From Endomychus coccineus (lineage: Eukaryota; Arthropoda; Insecta; Coleoptera; Endomychidae), in contig OY294069.1 of assembly GCA_958510875.1 (NCBI GenBank), positions 160,021,111 through 160,085,110 on the forward strand: a stretch of DNA of 64,000 nt, in the 5' to 3' direction. Shown one piece after another: positions 1 through 10,977 of this stretch. Positions within the stretch are counted from its first letter, which is position 1, and each line of letters opens with the position of its first letter. Both the position numbers and the translations under genes were made by a program. The notes under the pieces were generated by a model that saw only the letters and a list, made by a program, of their open reading frames with translations, ran no database searches and was not told where the DNA came from.

Positions 1-1005
1 CAAGGATTTTTCGCTGATAGAAGTTTAGGGCTCGGACTAGGATTTTAGTATCTTCAAAAAGGATTTGATGATTTGTGTTAAACTTGTGTTCCGCAAGTGC
101 AGATCTACTGGTGTCACGAAGTCTTGTACAGCGCTCATGTTCTTTCACACGAGTAGCTACTGTACGACCTGTTTCACCAATGTAGACTTTACCGCAAGAA
201 CAGGGAATACTATAAACACCTTCTAAGTGGAGAGGAGGAAGGGGATCTTTAATAGGTTTGTAAAACTGAGATAATTTTGGAAGTGTGGAAAAACGGGTAG
301 AAATATTATGATTTTTGAGGATTTTGGAAATTCGATCTGTTATATTTTGAATATATGGAAGATAGGCCGTGGATAAAGCAGGTGGGAGGGTTTCTGGCTC
401 AGGTCGATTTGGAATGTTAGGTGAAGTGTATTTCATTATGGCTTTTTGAATGTTGTAATGGGAGAAATTGTTTGATAATAAGGCAGATGATAGATGTCTT
501 AATTCTGATTTCAAAGATTGAGGCTGAGATAGGTTGATAGCTCTGTGGACCAGGGAGTTTATGACAGATTGCTTTTGGGCAGGGTGGTGGTGGGAAAGAC
601 CATTGAGGTATCTATCGGTATGGGTGGGTTTCCGATACACAGAATGTCCTAAAGTACCGTCAGTCTGTCGACTAACCAATACATCCAGGAACGGGAGTGA
701 ACCTTGCGATTCGACTTCCATGGTGAAACGGATATTGGGATGTAATGAATTTAAATGATTGAGGAAGGGAACAAGCTTCTCGCGACCATGTTGCCAAATA
801 TCGAAAGTATCGTCGACATATCTAAACCAACATTTCGGCTTGAGAACAGATGAGTCAATGGCATCTTGTTCAAAAGCGTCCATGAAGATATTAGCTATGA
901 TCGGGGAAAGTGGGGAACCCATGGCAGCTCCCGAGGACTGCTCGTAGAACTTGCCATCGTATAGAAAATTAGTATTATTGAATAAATCAGATGAGTTGAG
1001 TTTGA
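1..1005 (-). CDS. Penelope-like element: reverse transcriptase 3' half plus GIY-YIG endonuclease, open to window edge
   Basis: On the minus strand about 330 codons are open from ~1005 to position 1, with no stop, and the frame runs off the window. Visible in order: AAMGSPLSPIIANIFMD (RT motif B-like, ~905-945), the catalytic box RYVDDTFDIW (~800-830), a PFLDVLV motif (~675-700), a KPTHTDRYL motif (~605-630), and a GIY-YIG nuclease module with GVYSIPCS...VYIGETGR (~175-230) and TRVKEHERC after it. RT followed by a C-terminal GIY-YIG nuclease defines Penelope-like elements, which use target-primed reverse transcription. Its composition is clearly more GC-rich than the flanks, which fits a young insertion. 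The 5' part of the RT is missing: at ~1005 the sequence switches to an unrelated LINE. The 3' end lies outside the window. Confidence 0.9.
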
Positions 1006-2297
1006 TTTGACTTTAGATATTCTATTAATTCAACTTTAAAAACTCTTATATTTCTATTACTTTTTATTCCTGGTGGCAAAAGATTATATTCAGTAAATCC
1101 TTTATAAAATAAATTTTTCATAGTGGATTTAAAGTGAGTCCTGTTAACGTATAAGTTATTTCGATTTCTTGTTTCATAATTGTGAATATCCCTATTGAAA
1201 ATAATAAATTGATTGAAATAATCTGGTAAATTGTTTAACATTTTAAATATAAATAACAAAGTTGAATATTTGATTCTATTTTCAACAGATAACCCATTCA
1301 AGAGTATATAACATTATAGAAATCGGTGTATATCGATTGGCTTTAAGGATTATCCTCATTCCTTTATTTTGGAGTTCTTGTAACGACGCAAGTGAATTCT
1401 TATCCAGTAAGTGAAGAAGTGTAGCACAGTAATCAAAGTGTGGTTGTATTATTGTTTTATATACAGTAATGTTACTCATTAAAGAAAGAGAATTTGAAAT
1501 TCTAGAAGAGAAAAGTATTTTTTTGGATATTTTATTTTTGATCTAGATAAAATGGTTTTTAAAAGAAATTTAATTATCAATAATGACACCCAAATATTTT
1601 ATTTGTAAAACTACTTCAATACTCTCGTTGTATATTTTTAAATGGATATTTTCAAAATTTACATTGCGTAAATTATGTTTTGTGCTAATTACCATAGCTT
1701 TTGTTTTTGAGATATTTAATTTTAATTTATTAATATTTAAAAAATATTCAAGTTAAACAAGTACATCATCCATTTTTGTAACAGCATTTTGGAGATTCTT
1801 GGAAACAATAACAATCAGACTGTCATCAGCAAATAATTTTATGAAGTCACAATCATCACCTAAAAACTGAATAATATCATTGAGATATATAATAAATAAT
1901 AAAGGCCCTAGTACACTCCCTTGGGGAACTCCATGTATTACGTTTTTAGCGGATGAAAAAGTATTATCTATTTTGGTGACTTGATTTCTATCAGACAGAT
2001 AATCATTTAGCCATTTTAAGACTATGCCACTTACCCCATAAGATTCAAGCTTTTGTAAAAGAATTTTTCGGTCTACAGTCTCAGAAGCTCTTTTGAAATC
2101 AAGGAACACCGCTAAAATAAAATATCCTCGTCAATATACTTAAACCATTTTCCTAATGTCAGTTGAAGTGACGTCCTGCAAGAATGTTTGGATCGAAAAC
2201 TGGACTGGTTACTATGTAATAAGTTATTTGATTCAAAATGATATAGAAGTTGTTCATAGACACAGAGTTCAATTATTTTTTCTAAAGTTGGTAAAGT
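987..2297 (-). pseudogene. Broken LINE (Jockey/CR1-group) reverse transcriptase
   Basis: Minus-strand blocks at 2112-2297, 1753-2109, 1282-1479 and 987-1301 together read as one LINE ORF2 in conserved order: LPTLEKIIELCVYEQL (finger region), MFLDFKRASETVDRKILL (degenerate LDFsKAFD motif A), HGVPQGSVLGPLLFIIYLND (motif B), LFADDSLI (catalytic FADD), then the thumb and tail regions, including PHFDYCATLLHLL and KGFTEYNLLPPGIKSNRN. The frame is interrupted by stop codons and frameshifts, for example between 1480 and 1752 and at 2110. The N-terminal endonuclease is absent. The catalytic box survives, but the element is inactive. It joins the Penelope ORF at ~1000 and a mariner end at ~2297. The clade assignment rests on motif style only. 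Confidence 0.8.
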
Positions 2298-2490
2298 TGC
2301 GAAATTCACTTTTTTCCATGTTTACAAAAACCTTCAAGGTTGCTTGCTTTCGATGGGTGTCAAAACAAAACTGAATGACATATCAGTCTGAAAAATTTAA
2401 TGGGTTCTAGTTAAAAATGGTACATCAGAAATTTCACAGGGACTTTTCACCATGCCTCGTATCCGTGTTGATAATATCATTCAACTTGCA
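2298..2490 (-). mobile_element. mariner 5' terminal fragment
   Basis: On the minus strand the sequence carries the mariner start (ATG at 2317-2319 reading MEKSEF) and its upstream leader. The same leader and start recur at 63590-63790 (minus) and 24430-24600 (plus), including the shared run GGTTGCTTGCTTTCGATGGG near 2338. Only the first six or seven codons remain, and the sequence then becomes LINE at ~2297. Similarity to the 63.7-kb copy continues to about 2490, so the element boundary is on that side. Confidence 0.7.
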
Positions 2491-2849
2491 TAAAACTCAT
2501 TTAGGAAATACTCCCACGATTGGTAAATAATGCACTACTTGAATTAAGAAGTTTCCACTTGTAAATATTTATTTTTCCGAAACATTCAGTTCAGTATACA
2601 TAGCCTTTGGGAATCATTTCTTTTTCGATAAAACTTTATTATATAAGTATGTACTTTTCAGTTTTGGAATGAGTTTCGTTCAAGTTTCACGACTTCACTA
2701 ATTTGAATGTAACTACGTTTCTTTTCAATCGAGTAATGGTTTGTTTGGTGGATGGTTCAATGATTTCTTGAATTGTGTGATCACGGTGTGACGAACAAAC
2801 ATTCTAGCTTCAGCCAAATTCGGATAACCGGAAGATTGCATTTGGAATC

Positions 2850-3015
2850 AGCATGAAAATATACTTCCGTAGCATGCAATTGTTTGTCTACAGCTTTTGC
2901 TCAAAACTTTTCCTAAACTATGAGTGAAGAGGTCGTATTACATGGCCTACTAGATCACCTGATCTGATTCGTTTATATTTTTATTACGGCGTTGGTAAAA
3001 ATCTCAGGTTTATCC
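2850..3015 (+). pseudogene. DDE transposase scrap (IS630/Tc1-mariner relative, WPxRSPDL type)
   Basis: The plus strand near 2925-3010 reads RGRITWPTRSPDLIRL followed by YFYYGVGKNL. This resembles the insect transposase block WPaRSPDLtPlDfflWGylK around the last catalytic residue. Upstream, 2860-2920 can be read in shifted frames as the preceding linker. Frameshifts are present and no complete domain remains. The minus-strand tail at 19365-19450 looks like the C-terminus of the same transposase type. Confidence 0.55.
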
Positions 3016-4018
3016 AATGGTCCGAATGACCTCAGTTATTCAAGTCAACCAAAATTGTTTCTTAGCGATTCCGAAGAGACCCAAATCGGCATTGGGATTG
3101 AGGATGTAAGAGAACAAATTCATCTTACATGTGGATTAACTATGCCATTTTATTGCTTGGTTATCGAAAGCTACAATGCAGACGGGTCGTGAGATAATTT
3201 GATGTTAATTTGAGCGCCAGGGAGTTTTATAACCAAACTTGGGATTCAAACACCCAAATTCCCCAGATAAATTACCCTAAATAAAAGACATACCATTGAA
3301 TGATGGAAATTTATTAGTTTCTCAGAGACCAATTTAACTTACACTGGAAATACTATAACAATGAATGAATATAAAAAAGTGAATGATACTAAAATATGGA
3401 CAATATGAGATCATAAAATTAATGAAATATGATACACAAATATTAAACGTGAAATACCAAAATTATAAACACTTGAGGTATAACAAATTCCTGGGTAAGC
3501 TTCTTCTATGATACTGGAACTTTTAATCAATATAGTTGATTTATTAATAGACCGGTAAAAACGGAATAGGATTTGAAAATGCAATTAACGGAAAACATTG
3601 GCATAGTTTTAATTAAACTCAGCATTATATTGTATCATTACCTTGTTCAGTGCGCTGCACAAATATTGTTTTAATAATTAATAGCAACTCAAACTGATGG
3701 GTAAATATGTAAACAACGATTTTAATTGGCAAGTACGGTTCCCCAAACTCCTCTCTGACAATAACTGAAGTAGTGGATAGTGGATAAGATAGACTTTGGT
3801 CATAGTAATACAAAAATGCTAAAATAAAACCCCTTTTTATCAATTATATTATAAAAACACTAACGTGACAATTGGCGTCATCTTTACAAGTATACAAATG
3901 TGTGAATAAACATAAAAGATCTTAAGATAGCAACAAATAGGGTTGCATTTTGAATATGGGGGAATACATGAACGTAATTGAATAATTGGAATAAGATTTA
4001 GGGTAAAAAATTTGAATA
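3016..4018. other. AT-rich stretch without recognisable gene
   Basis: Only short open frames with no recognisable motif (2992-3192 plus, 3625-3843 minus). I see no repeat structure beyond simple AT-richness. Confidence 0.5.
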
Positions 4019-4512
4019 GAGCATTTTTACAAATAAAAACAAGAAATTTTACTTTGTTAAATAAATGTAAACGAAATTTGATTTCAATTTCGAACTTTAC
4101 AGGTCATTATCAAAACATACGATGAGAAAACAATGAAACATCATAGTATTATATGGAATTTACAATGAAGTGAATCGATTCTAAGAATTGATGGTACACA
4201 TAGCTACTAAGGTTAATAATGTTGAGATAGTAAACGGAAAGAGAATAAATTGTCGTTAATTATACATTCTAAGGATTGTATTACGTATAATTTAACAGGG
4301 TGAACGGAGTGGAATTTTAGATTGTTTAAAGGGTTATTGTGGTTCTATAGATTCTAATAGATGAAGTTTTCTACCCTTCGTAATTGTATGTAAGATATTT
4401 AGGTTCTCTAATGGAGGAAAACGGTGTTGGTTTGAAAAATTTGAAACGATCTACCTGTTTGACCAATGTATAGGGCATTACATTCCTCATAAGTTAACTT
4501 ATGAACTCCTGC
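4019..4512 (-). pseudogene. Penelope-like element 3' relic with GIY-YIG module
   Basis: The minus strand from ~4511 reads GVHKLTYEECNALYIGQTGR followed by SFQ, a GIY-YIG nuclease start with the YIG half intact. Further downstream (4320-4420) it gives ENLNILHTITKGRKLHLLES, as in the tail of Penelope proteins. Frame breaks lie between them. The distal part (4019-4190) matches 56130-56290 in base order and probably represents a shared 3' untranslated region. The RT is missing. A SINE begins directly at the upstream edge. Confidence 0.7.
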
Positions 4513-4518
4513 GTTCAT

Positions 4519-4657
4519 CGGGCTGGTAGCTCAGTGGTATAGGAATCAATCTTATAATCACTGTGGTTGCTGGTCCTGGGTTCGAATCCTGCGACTGCGG
4601 AATTTTTCAGGTCTATATAGTAGGCGCCCCCACTTGCTCCAAATTAAAAAAAAAAAA
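4519..4657 (+). repeat. tRNA-derived SINE, short form with poly-A
   Basis: An A-box-like TAGCTCAGTGGTATAGG and a B-box GGTTCGAATCC lie at the spacing of a tRNA gene (RNA polymerase III internal promoter), and a 14-base A tract ends at ~4658. Acceptor-stem pairing is poor, so this is a SINE head and not a tRNA gene. The head matches the SINE at 17095, but the body differs and is only ~45 bp. That body contains GGCGCCCCCACT, a motif shared with the adjoining 162-bp repeat. No clear target duplication was found. Confidence 0.7.
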
Positions 4658-4658
4658 A

Positions 4659-5145
4659 TTGAATATTTTGTACTTTTTATGTCCTAATTTGGTCCCAAAC
4701 TTAAACATTTCGTGCTACAAAAATATATGAAAAAACACGGGTTTGAATAGTGGGGGCACTAGGTAGACGCCTTTTTGGCGCCCCCTTAACTAAAAACATA
4801 AACTAAATTTGTTAAAATAATTGAATATTTCGTACTTTTTATGTGCTAATTTGGTCCCAAACTTAATTAAACATTTCGTGCTACAAAAATATATAAGAAA
4901 ACACGGGTTTGAAGAGTGGGGGCGCTAGGTAGACGCCTTTTTGGCGCCCCCTTTACTAGAAACATAAACTAAATTTGTTAAAATAATTGAATATTTTGTA
5001 CTTTTTATGTGCTAATTTGGTCCCAAACTTAAACATTTCGTGCTACAAAAATATATAAAAAAAACACGGGTTTGAAGAGTGGGGACGCTAGGCAGACGCC
5101 TTTTTGGCGCCCCCTTAACTAAAAACATAAACAAAATAATTAACA
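4659..5145 (+). repeat. Tandem array, three copies of a ~162-166 bp unit
   Basis: Unit starts (TTGAATATTT) fall at 4659, 4821 and 4987, so the periods are 162 and 166. Each copy contains a small internal inverted repeat around GGGGGCGCTAGG...GGCGCCCCC and the segment GGTCCCAAACTTAA. Copies are highly similar. An opposite-orientation, more diverged array follows at 5370-5690. Confidence 0.85.
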
Positions 5146-5369
5146 ATATGCGTATAATTTTGTGCTATTTATGTGCTCTATGGAGAGCATAATCAAAAGT
5201 GTCCTGGACCATTTAGAAATTGATTTTCGCAGTGTTTAATTGCGGACGCACTTCTTTCAAACTTAATAAACATATCTTTGGTTTATTAAACAAAAAAAGA
5301 AACATGTCATTGAATGCTTATCAAAATTCACATGTTAATCACTTTTACATGTTTAATATGTACTCAAAA

Positions 5370-5690
5370 AGTACCCCAGTTAAAATAGATATTGAAAATG
5401 TTAAATGCAAGTACAAAAATCTCCTTTTGCATATAAGTCGAGTACATAATAAGCACATAAATATGATGTTATGTAAAAGTACTTTTGATACATATCAAGT
5501 AAAAAGTACATTGACTAGACGTCTTACCACCGCGCCCCCAGTAAAAATGAATTTCGAAAATGTTAATTGCAAATACGAAATTTTCCTTATGCATATAAGT
5601 CGAGTACATAATTGGCACATAAATCTAATGCTATGTAAAAGTACTTTTTGATACATCTCGAGGGAAAAGTACATTGACTAGACGTCTTTT
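5370..5690 (-). repeat. Diverged two-copy array of the same ~162-bp repeat, opposite orientation
   Basis: CCCCAGT recurs at 5374 and 5536 (period 162), and GACGTCTT recurs at 5518 and ~5680. The order GACGTCT, GCGCCCCCA, then GGCACATAAA...AAAAGTAC matches the reverse complement of the 4659-5145 unit. This places the two arrays head-to-head around a ~225-bp spacer. An open frame at 5220-5651 that spans both copies is explained by the repeat and is not taken as a gene. Confidence 0.6.
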
Positions 5691-6169
5691 AAGAATATTC
5701 CTGGTTTTGTTGAATCAGGATTCAATTTAAAGTAATCCTGTCACGCTTAATACAAAACAAAGTTTCATTGTAACGTTTGTGCAACACTTTTTGTATTGTC
5801 TAACTTTTAAAATTACTTATAAATTTGAAACAATTTCCAGGGAAAAGGATGTGTCTTCGTTGTGTGTAATATTGATAGATTTGAGAAACTGCAATCAATC
5901 ATATTCAGCTTCAAATTGACATTGCTACAAACCACTTTCAGAGCTCTATTTGCTTTCAAATATTGGCTTCATAAATAGGTAACTAATATAGTATCCACTT
6001 CTGCTTATTTATTGGCATCAATGCTTTCCCAACTCACTTCCCATCTACTTACATCATTATTCATTTCTAAATAGTTCTTCATGATCACTGTCATATATAA
6101 GATAATCATAACTAATTATAGTTTCAGACAATATTGTACACAGTAATAATGTATCTCTCTTCTGGTATG
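5691..6169. other. No recognisable feature
   Basis: AT-rich sequence with no supported coding or repeat structure. Confidence 0.5.
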
Positions 6170-7440
6170 TATTGAATTGAACTATCACTATTATTATTAA
6201 CACGAAATAAAGGCAAAGAGAGAATCTCTATGGGCCCAAGAAAACAAAATGAAAATATACATCCCAAGCATTAAAGCGTAACAAAGCATAAAACAAGTTT
6301 ACATAGCAACAATAATTACAGTATTCGGTAATACAGATGAAGACAATAACAAGATCACAAAGGAAAAAACAATAAAAAATTTCAAGCGATGATAAGGATT
6401 GTAACCTAAAATCAAATTAGTTTTTGCATTAACAAAAGACGCGAAAACAATACGTTGAGGTAAATTATTCCATTCATTAAGCATTTTGTTACTAAAGAAT
6501 GATTGTCTGATGTTGGATTTGAACTTTTCTTTTTCTAATTTGAAGCTGTGTCCACTACGACTGATATCAACTTGAAGGAGAAGCATTCATGATAAGCTGT
6601 CTGGAAGGAAATGATGTACGATGTGATACTCTATAATGATGTCTCCACGAAGACGTCTCTTTTGAAATGTGGGTATATTTGCCAGTATGAGCCTTTCTTC
6701 GTAAGGAGGTCTAATCCTACCATAGGAAGCCTTGTTGCCAATCTCTGGACACCTTCCAGCCTTTTTTGATCAGATACGAGCATTGGACACCAGACTGGAC
6801 CAGTATATTCAAGGATAAGGCGAACGTATGTTTTGTACAGATGCATGAAGGTTTTGAAAGAAACTGTAGAGAATGACCTTCTAAGTAAGAACAGCTGCGA
6901 ATTTGCTCGTTTGCAAACTTTCGTGATATGCTCTGACCATGTTAGATACGACGTAATTGTGACACTCAATTATGCGAGAGGTTTCAACGCTAAACTGTTG
7001 ACAAAATATTAAATTCGGGAGTTAACTTTACCTATATGGAGAACAACACACTTATCGACATTGAGAGGAAGCTACCAGTCGATGGACCAGGAGCATATGG
7101 AAGTAACGTCCAGTTGAAGAGACCTATGTTCAGAAGAGGAATCATAAATTCTAACTGTCAGGAATAGAAGTGGACACAAAACAGATTCTTGGGGCACTCC
7201 GCCACCTACACGCCCATTCATTGGAAAATGAATTTACCCACTTTCACTATGCATTTTCTGTCAGGAAATCGTTCAACCAAAGGTATGAAGTACCTCTGAT
7301 CCTCGCGTGTTCTAATTATAATAGAAGACGACGTCTTGAGACCCTATCGAAGGCTTTCGAGAAATCAAGGTAAATTACATCATTACTGATTTTACCATCT
7401 TGGGCTTTCGTACAATCGCTGAGACAATTTAGTAAAATAT
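6170..7440 (-). pseudogene. Broken LINE (Jockey/CR1-group), catalytic segment deleted
   Basis: Minus strand: LLNCLSDCTKAQDGKISND then VIYLDFSKAFDRVSRR (motif A, 7320-7440), a short stretch ending GKFIFQ, GVPQESVLCPLLF (motif B, ~7160-7200), then directly a region corresponding to sequence after the active site. The FADD catalytic box is absent. The thumb and tail follow: YLTWSEHITKVCKRANSQLF (6880-6969), LEYTGPVWCPMLVSDQKRLE (6740-6830) and FKSNIRQSFFSNKMLNEWNN (6450-6530), with stops at several points. The 3' untranslated part ends near 6170 in an AATAATAATAG-like stretch (minus sense). Confidence 0.8.
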
Positions 7441-8431
7441 TTTAGATGAATAGTACTAGGTACTCACTGACTTAGGTTAGTTACCAAATTTTCAAAAAAA
7501 ATTCTATGTTTACTTTTTGAGATATCGGTGAGACACCCTGTATAGATAATCAATTAACACAAAAAGAATAGAAATGAAATGTAATTTCTAGTTAAAATGT
7601 GCGGAATAAATTGTTTATTTGATATGTTTTCATATTTTTGTAATCAATTCTTGAAACCGTTATCGATAATTATACCACTTCTGATTGGGTTAGGAAGTTG
7701 GAAATCAAATCGTCCCATACATTTCGGAAAATTCTCATCCAATATTTGGGCAGGTAAAATGTAACATCTCAAAAATAGAGGTACAAGATGAAATCATGTA
7801 CGATAGCAAATGCAGTTTAGATGCTAGTGAGAATATATGGTATTATCAAACTATCACAGCATTATATTAATCAATACTGACTGAGGTATGGTTGAGAGAT
7901 TATGGTAACGGTGATGGTTCACCAGAGTGCACTCATACCTTGTTCTGTCAGGCATCAGCACGGCACACCCAGATGTACTGTCGTTATGAATTATCACTGT
8001 ATGACTGCTCAATTATTGGTGAAACGTTAAATGTTAAGCTTTCCAATAACATACTTCGATTGTTAGTACATACATTCGAGCAAATGTCTCCTCTTCTGTA
8101 TTAATTAGGACTTGTGCTTCTTACAATTGTATATTATGAGTGGTCATTGAGTAAAACGGATAAGTTTATTAAATCCATAAAGCTGTGAAGATCTAATAAT
8201 TTTGAAACAAAAACGAACGATTGTAGAGCTTTTTTTGTCTATTACACGAATTCGATACAAAATGGCATCACATATTCTTTTTAATACAATAATTCAAGTG
8301 ATAGAATATTGTCAAGCAATTCCTTGCTGTCTCGTCTAGAAGATAATAAATAGTCACTAATAAATCATATAAATGTTCCTCCAATAACTTCAATAATATC
8401 TGTAAATCATTAAAAAAAAGACTCTTATTAC
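7441..8431. other. No recognisable gene
   Basis: AT-rich sequence. A TTTGAGATATCGGTGAGACA stretch near 7517 resembles text often seen at transposon ends, but I could not delimit an element. Confidence 0.4.
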
Positions 8432-9270
8432 TTGAAAGCAGATAAGCAGAAAGATTTCAAACTTGAACCAGGTGATACTGTCGGTTCAATTGATGTTGTT
8501 TCACTATTTACAACTACTCCAATCCCTGAGTCGATAAACATTCTGAGGAAATGGGTTTCAAATATTAATATCCCCGATAGAAACTGCACAGAATACGTGA
8601 ACTTTAGATCTTTATGTACGGAACAAAATTATTTCACTTTCAACAATAATTACTATAAACAAACAAGCGGATGTGCAATGAGCAATCCACTCTCTCCTTT
8701 TTCGGCCAATATTTTTCTAAGCAAACTTGAAACCTCCTTAAAATCAAAATTGAATCAGATTCCAAAAGTATGGTATAGATACGTTGACGACATTTTCGCG
8801 ATTACAAGTGGAGATTTTGATTCACATGGCTTTTTGAACACGCCCAATTTGATTCACTGAGATTCACTGTCGAAATAGAAACAGATAATCATCTATCTTC
8901 CTTTCCTTGATCAACATTATAAAAGATGGTAATCACTTGGATTTCGACATATACAGAAAACCCACTCAAACAAATAGGTATGCCTCGGCGGATTCAGCTA
9001 CACCATTTTGATATAAAATAGCTCCGTTCAATAGTCTAGTTCATAGACTACTGAACGTCCCTTTGAGCCAGAAAAATTATAGCAACGAAGTTGAGAAACT
9101 TCAGCAAATTGCGTTGAACAATGGTTACCAAAAATCTTTGATCAATAACTTAATTTCGAAACAAAAAAGGAAATTGGAACCTAGCCAACTAACCAAATTA
9201 GAGACGTTATACCTTCAAAAATCAAAATTAAAAAGAAAATGAGGGAAAAACACTTCGCAAAGCATTCGGG
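8432..9270 (+). pseudogene. Decayed Penelope-like reverse transcriptase
   Basis: The plus strand reads VGSIDVVSLFTTTPIPESI (RT motif A region, ~8480-8535), then GCAMSNPLSPFSANIFLSKL (motif B, ~8670-8730), then VWYRYVDDIFAI (catalytic YVDD, ~8768-8805). After ~8860 the frame is broken, but 8860-9270 still gives Penelope-style blocks in shifted frames (FTVEIETDNHL, LGFDFDIYRK-like, KKMREKHFAKHSGKLFTCC). Motif B has Ser where Gly is usual (MSNPLS). The GIY-YIG part is not recognisable. This is a different lineage from the Penelope copy at position 1. Confidence 0.8.
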
Positions 9271-9389
9271 AAAGCTGTTCACATGTTGTTCTCAGCTCTT
9301 TGCTCGTTTTGAACATTCTTGGTTAGTTTACATACATAACCATAACACAGTTCTGCAAAGAAGGTGATCAATAACTGGATCTTGCCTTG

Positions 9390-9475
9390 CACAGAACAAT
9401 TTCTCAAAAAACAATTTGTATATCTGCTGCTACCTACATTAAGGATAAATGGCGTTGAATAAGCAACAACAACAA
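9390..9475 (+). repeat. Probable LINE 3' tail ending in (CAA)n
   Basis: GATAAATGGCGTTGAATAAG is followed by CAACAACAACAAC. A similar CAA-type tail closes the LINE fragment at 24980. It is read as the 3' end of a heavily truncated LINE, on composition only. Confidence 0.4.
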
Positions 9476-10977
9476 CATTGAAATGGTAAAGAAGTAACCA
9501 ATTTATTCAGAATCGGTTTGATGTTACCTATCACTGATATCTTGTAAATTTCTCCGAGTTTTGTTTCATCGAGTTGCCTACATTTTTATATAGCAAGCGG
9601 GGGTGCGTGCCATTTGAACTTAGATCAGATACTCTGGGAAGGAAATTGCTTTTTCTATTCGTATGCGTCCCTATATACTGCACAAGGAATCATTATCTGT
9701 TTCTAACTTTACGCACCTTGGATAAATATGCTTTCTTACCATGATAATTAGTTTTTATATCATTGCAATCCTCAACCATTTGTTAATTTTCCTTCGAAGT
9801 TTCGTCATTTATTGACTTCAAACGGGCACATACAGTTCCGAAGGAAGTATTCACCTGAATATACAAATTGAGTTTAAATCAACGGTATATAGAGGTGAGT
9901 AAGAACGAGCCAGACGAATTGCATTGTTTATTCAATACAGGAATACAAAAATGTTCGTATCCTCAATACGAACAATACGTGATGCACTCACAAAAGATAT
10001 AGAAGGATTTTATTAATTTTTTATTTATTCATCAAAACCAGTTTTGCAAATTAAGCATTACATATTGAATCCTGCAGATATATCGGTACCTGAACGGAAA
10101 CTACTGTTAATGTTACAAACAAAATTCAAAACAAAAAACAATATCTATATTTTTTGTGTACTTGGCTGCACTAGAGGAAAACCTATAATGTTCAAAGAAT
10201 ATCGTGTCAACCAGAGCTGAAATGTTCAGAGAGGAGATGGGCTTTCGAATTTTTCTTCAAGGTTTGAAGTTTAGAGACATAAGGAAAAAGCCCACTTGTA
10301 AAGTAAAATTATTCTGATAAATCTTTGTATTAGTATGCCAGTGATTTCAGCATTTATTATCTAATTCAAGTGGTATAGCCATATTATTATCTGCTCCTTC
10401 GAGTATATTGATAATTCTTTCATGAATATTATATATTGATTTCATTACTGTAATATCAGCCGTTCTCCAGGCCATTATATCATATGTGACCAAGCATAGT
10501 ATAAACCTTATACAATTTAGAATACATTCTTTCGATTTAATATTCTGTTTGATTTATATATCACATGTATGGAATATCTAACTCATTTTTTAGTAAATAT
10601 AATGGCATACAATTTAAAGCTGCTATGAAAAAGAATATTCAGTTGATCGCTGTTTCTATATTATGGCAGATTTAATTGTAATTGCATTTCAAATTGAAAT
10701 TTATTTATATGTCACTCGTTTCACTCGTATTTGTTTCGTTTATTCAAAGCCTTTTTGGCATGTATAAGTCTCATGAATATTTATAGAGAATTTTGGGAAT
10801 AGTGTGAAGTGCAAACGTGCAAAAGTTATAGAATTGTCTGTATTCAATTTTCAATTCAAATTTCCTCCCGACGTACTGCTCCAACTGAAGGTCTGGATAC
10901 CACATATAACTTGTCTCCAACATGTGGTTACTCGTTTTACTCACCGTATTTTGAATATACCCTAATTATATAACATA
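9476..10977. other. AT-rich, no recognisable gene
   Basis: No open frame with a recognisable motif. Around 10170 a short CACTAGAGGAAAACCTATAA-like stretch resembles one near 56105, indicating a dispersed repeat of unknown type. Confidence 0.4.

Noticed and set aside
4519..4600. tRNA gene
   Set aside because: Same SINE head as above, with poor pairing and a poly-A tail.
5220..5651. 143-codon frame as a gene with internal duplication
   Set aside because: The duplication coincides with the 162-bp DNA repeat, which continues outside the frame; the coding potential is incidental.
9380..9480. (CAA)n as a simple microsatellite only
   Set aside because: The preceding conserved-looking text and the similar tail at 24980 make a LINE 3' end more likely, so it was listed as such with low confidence.
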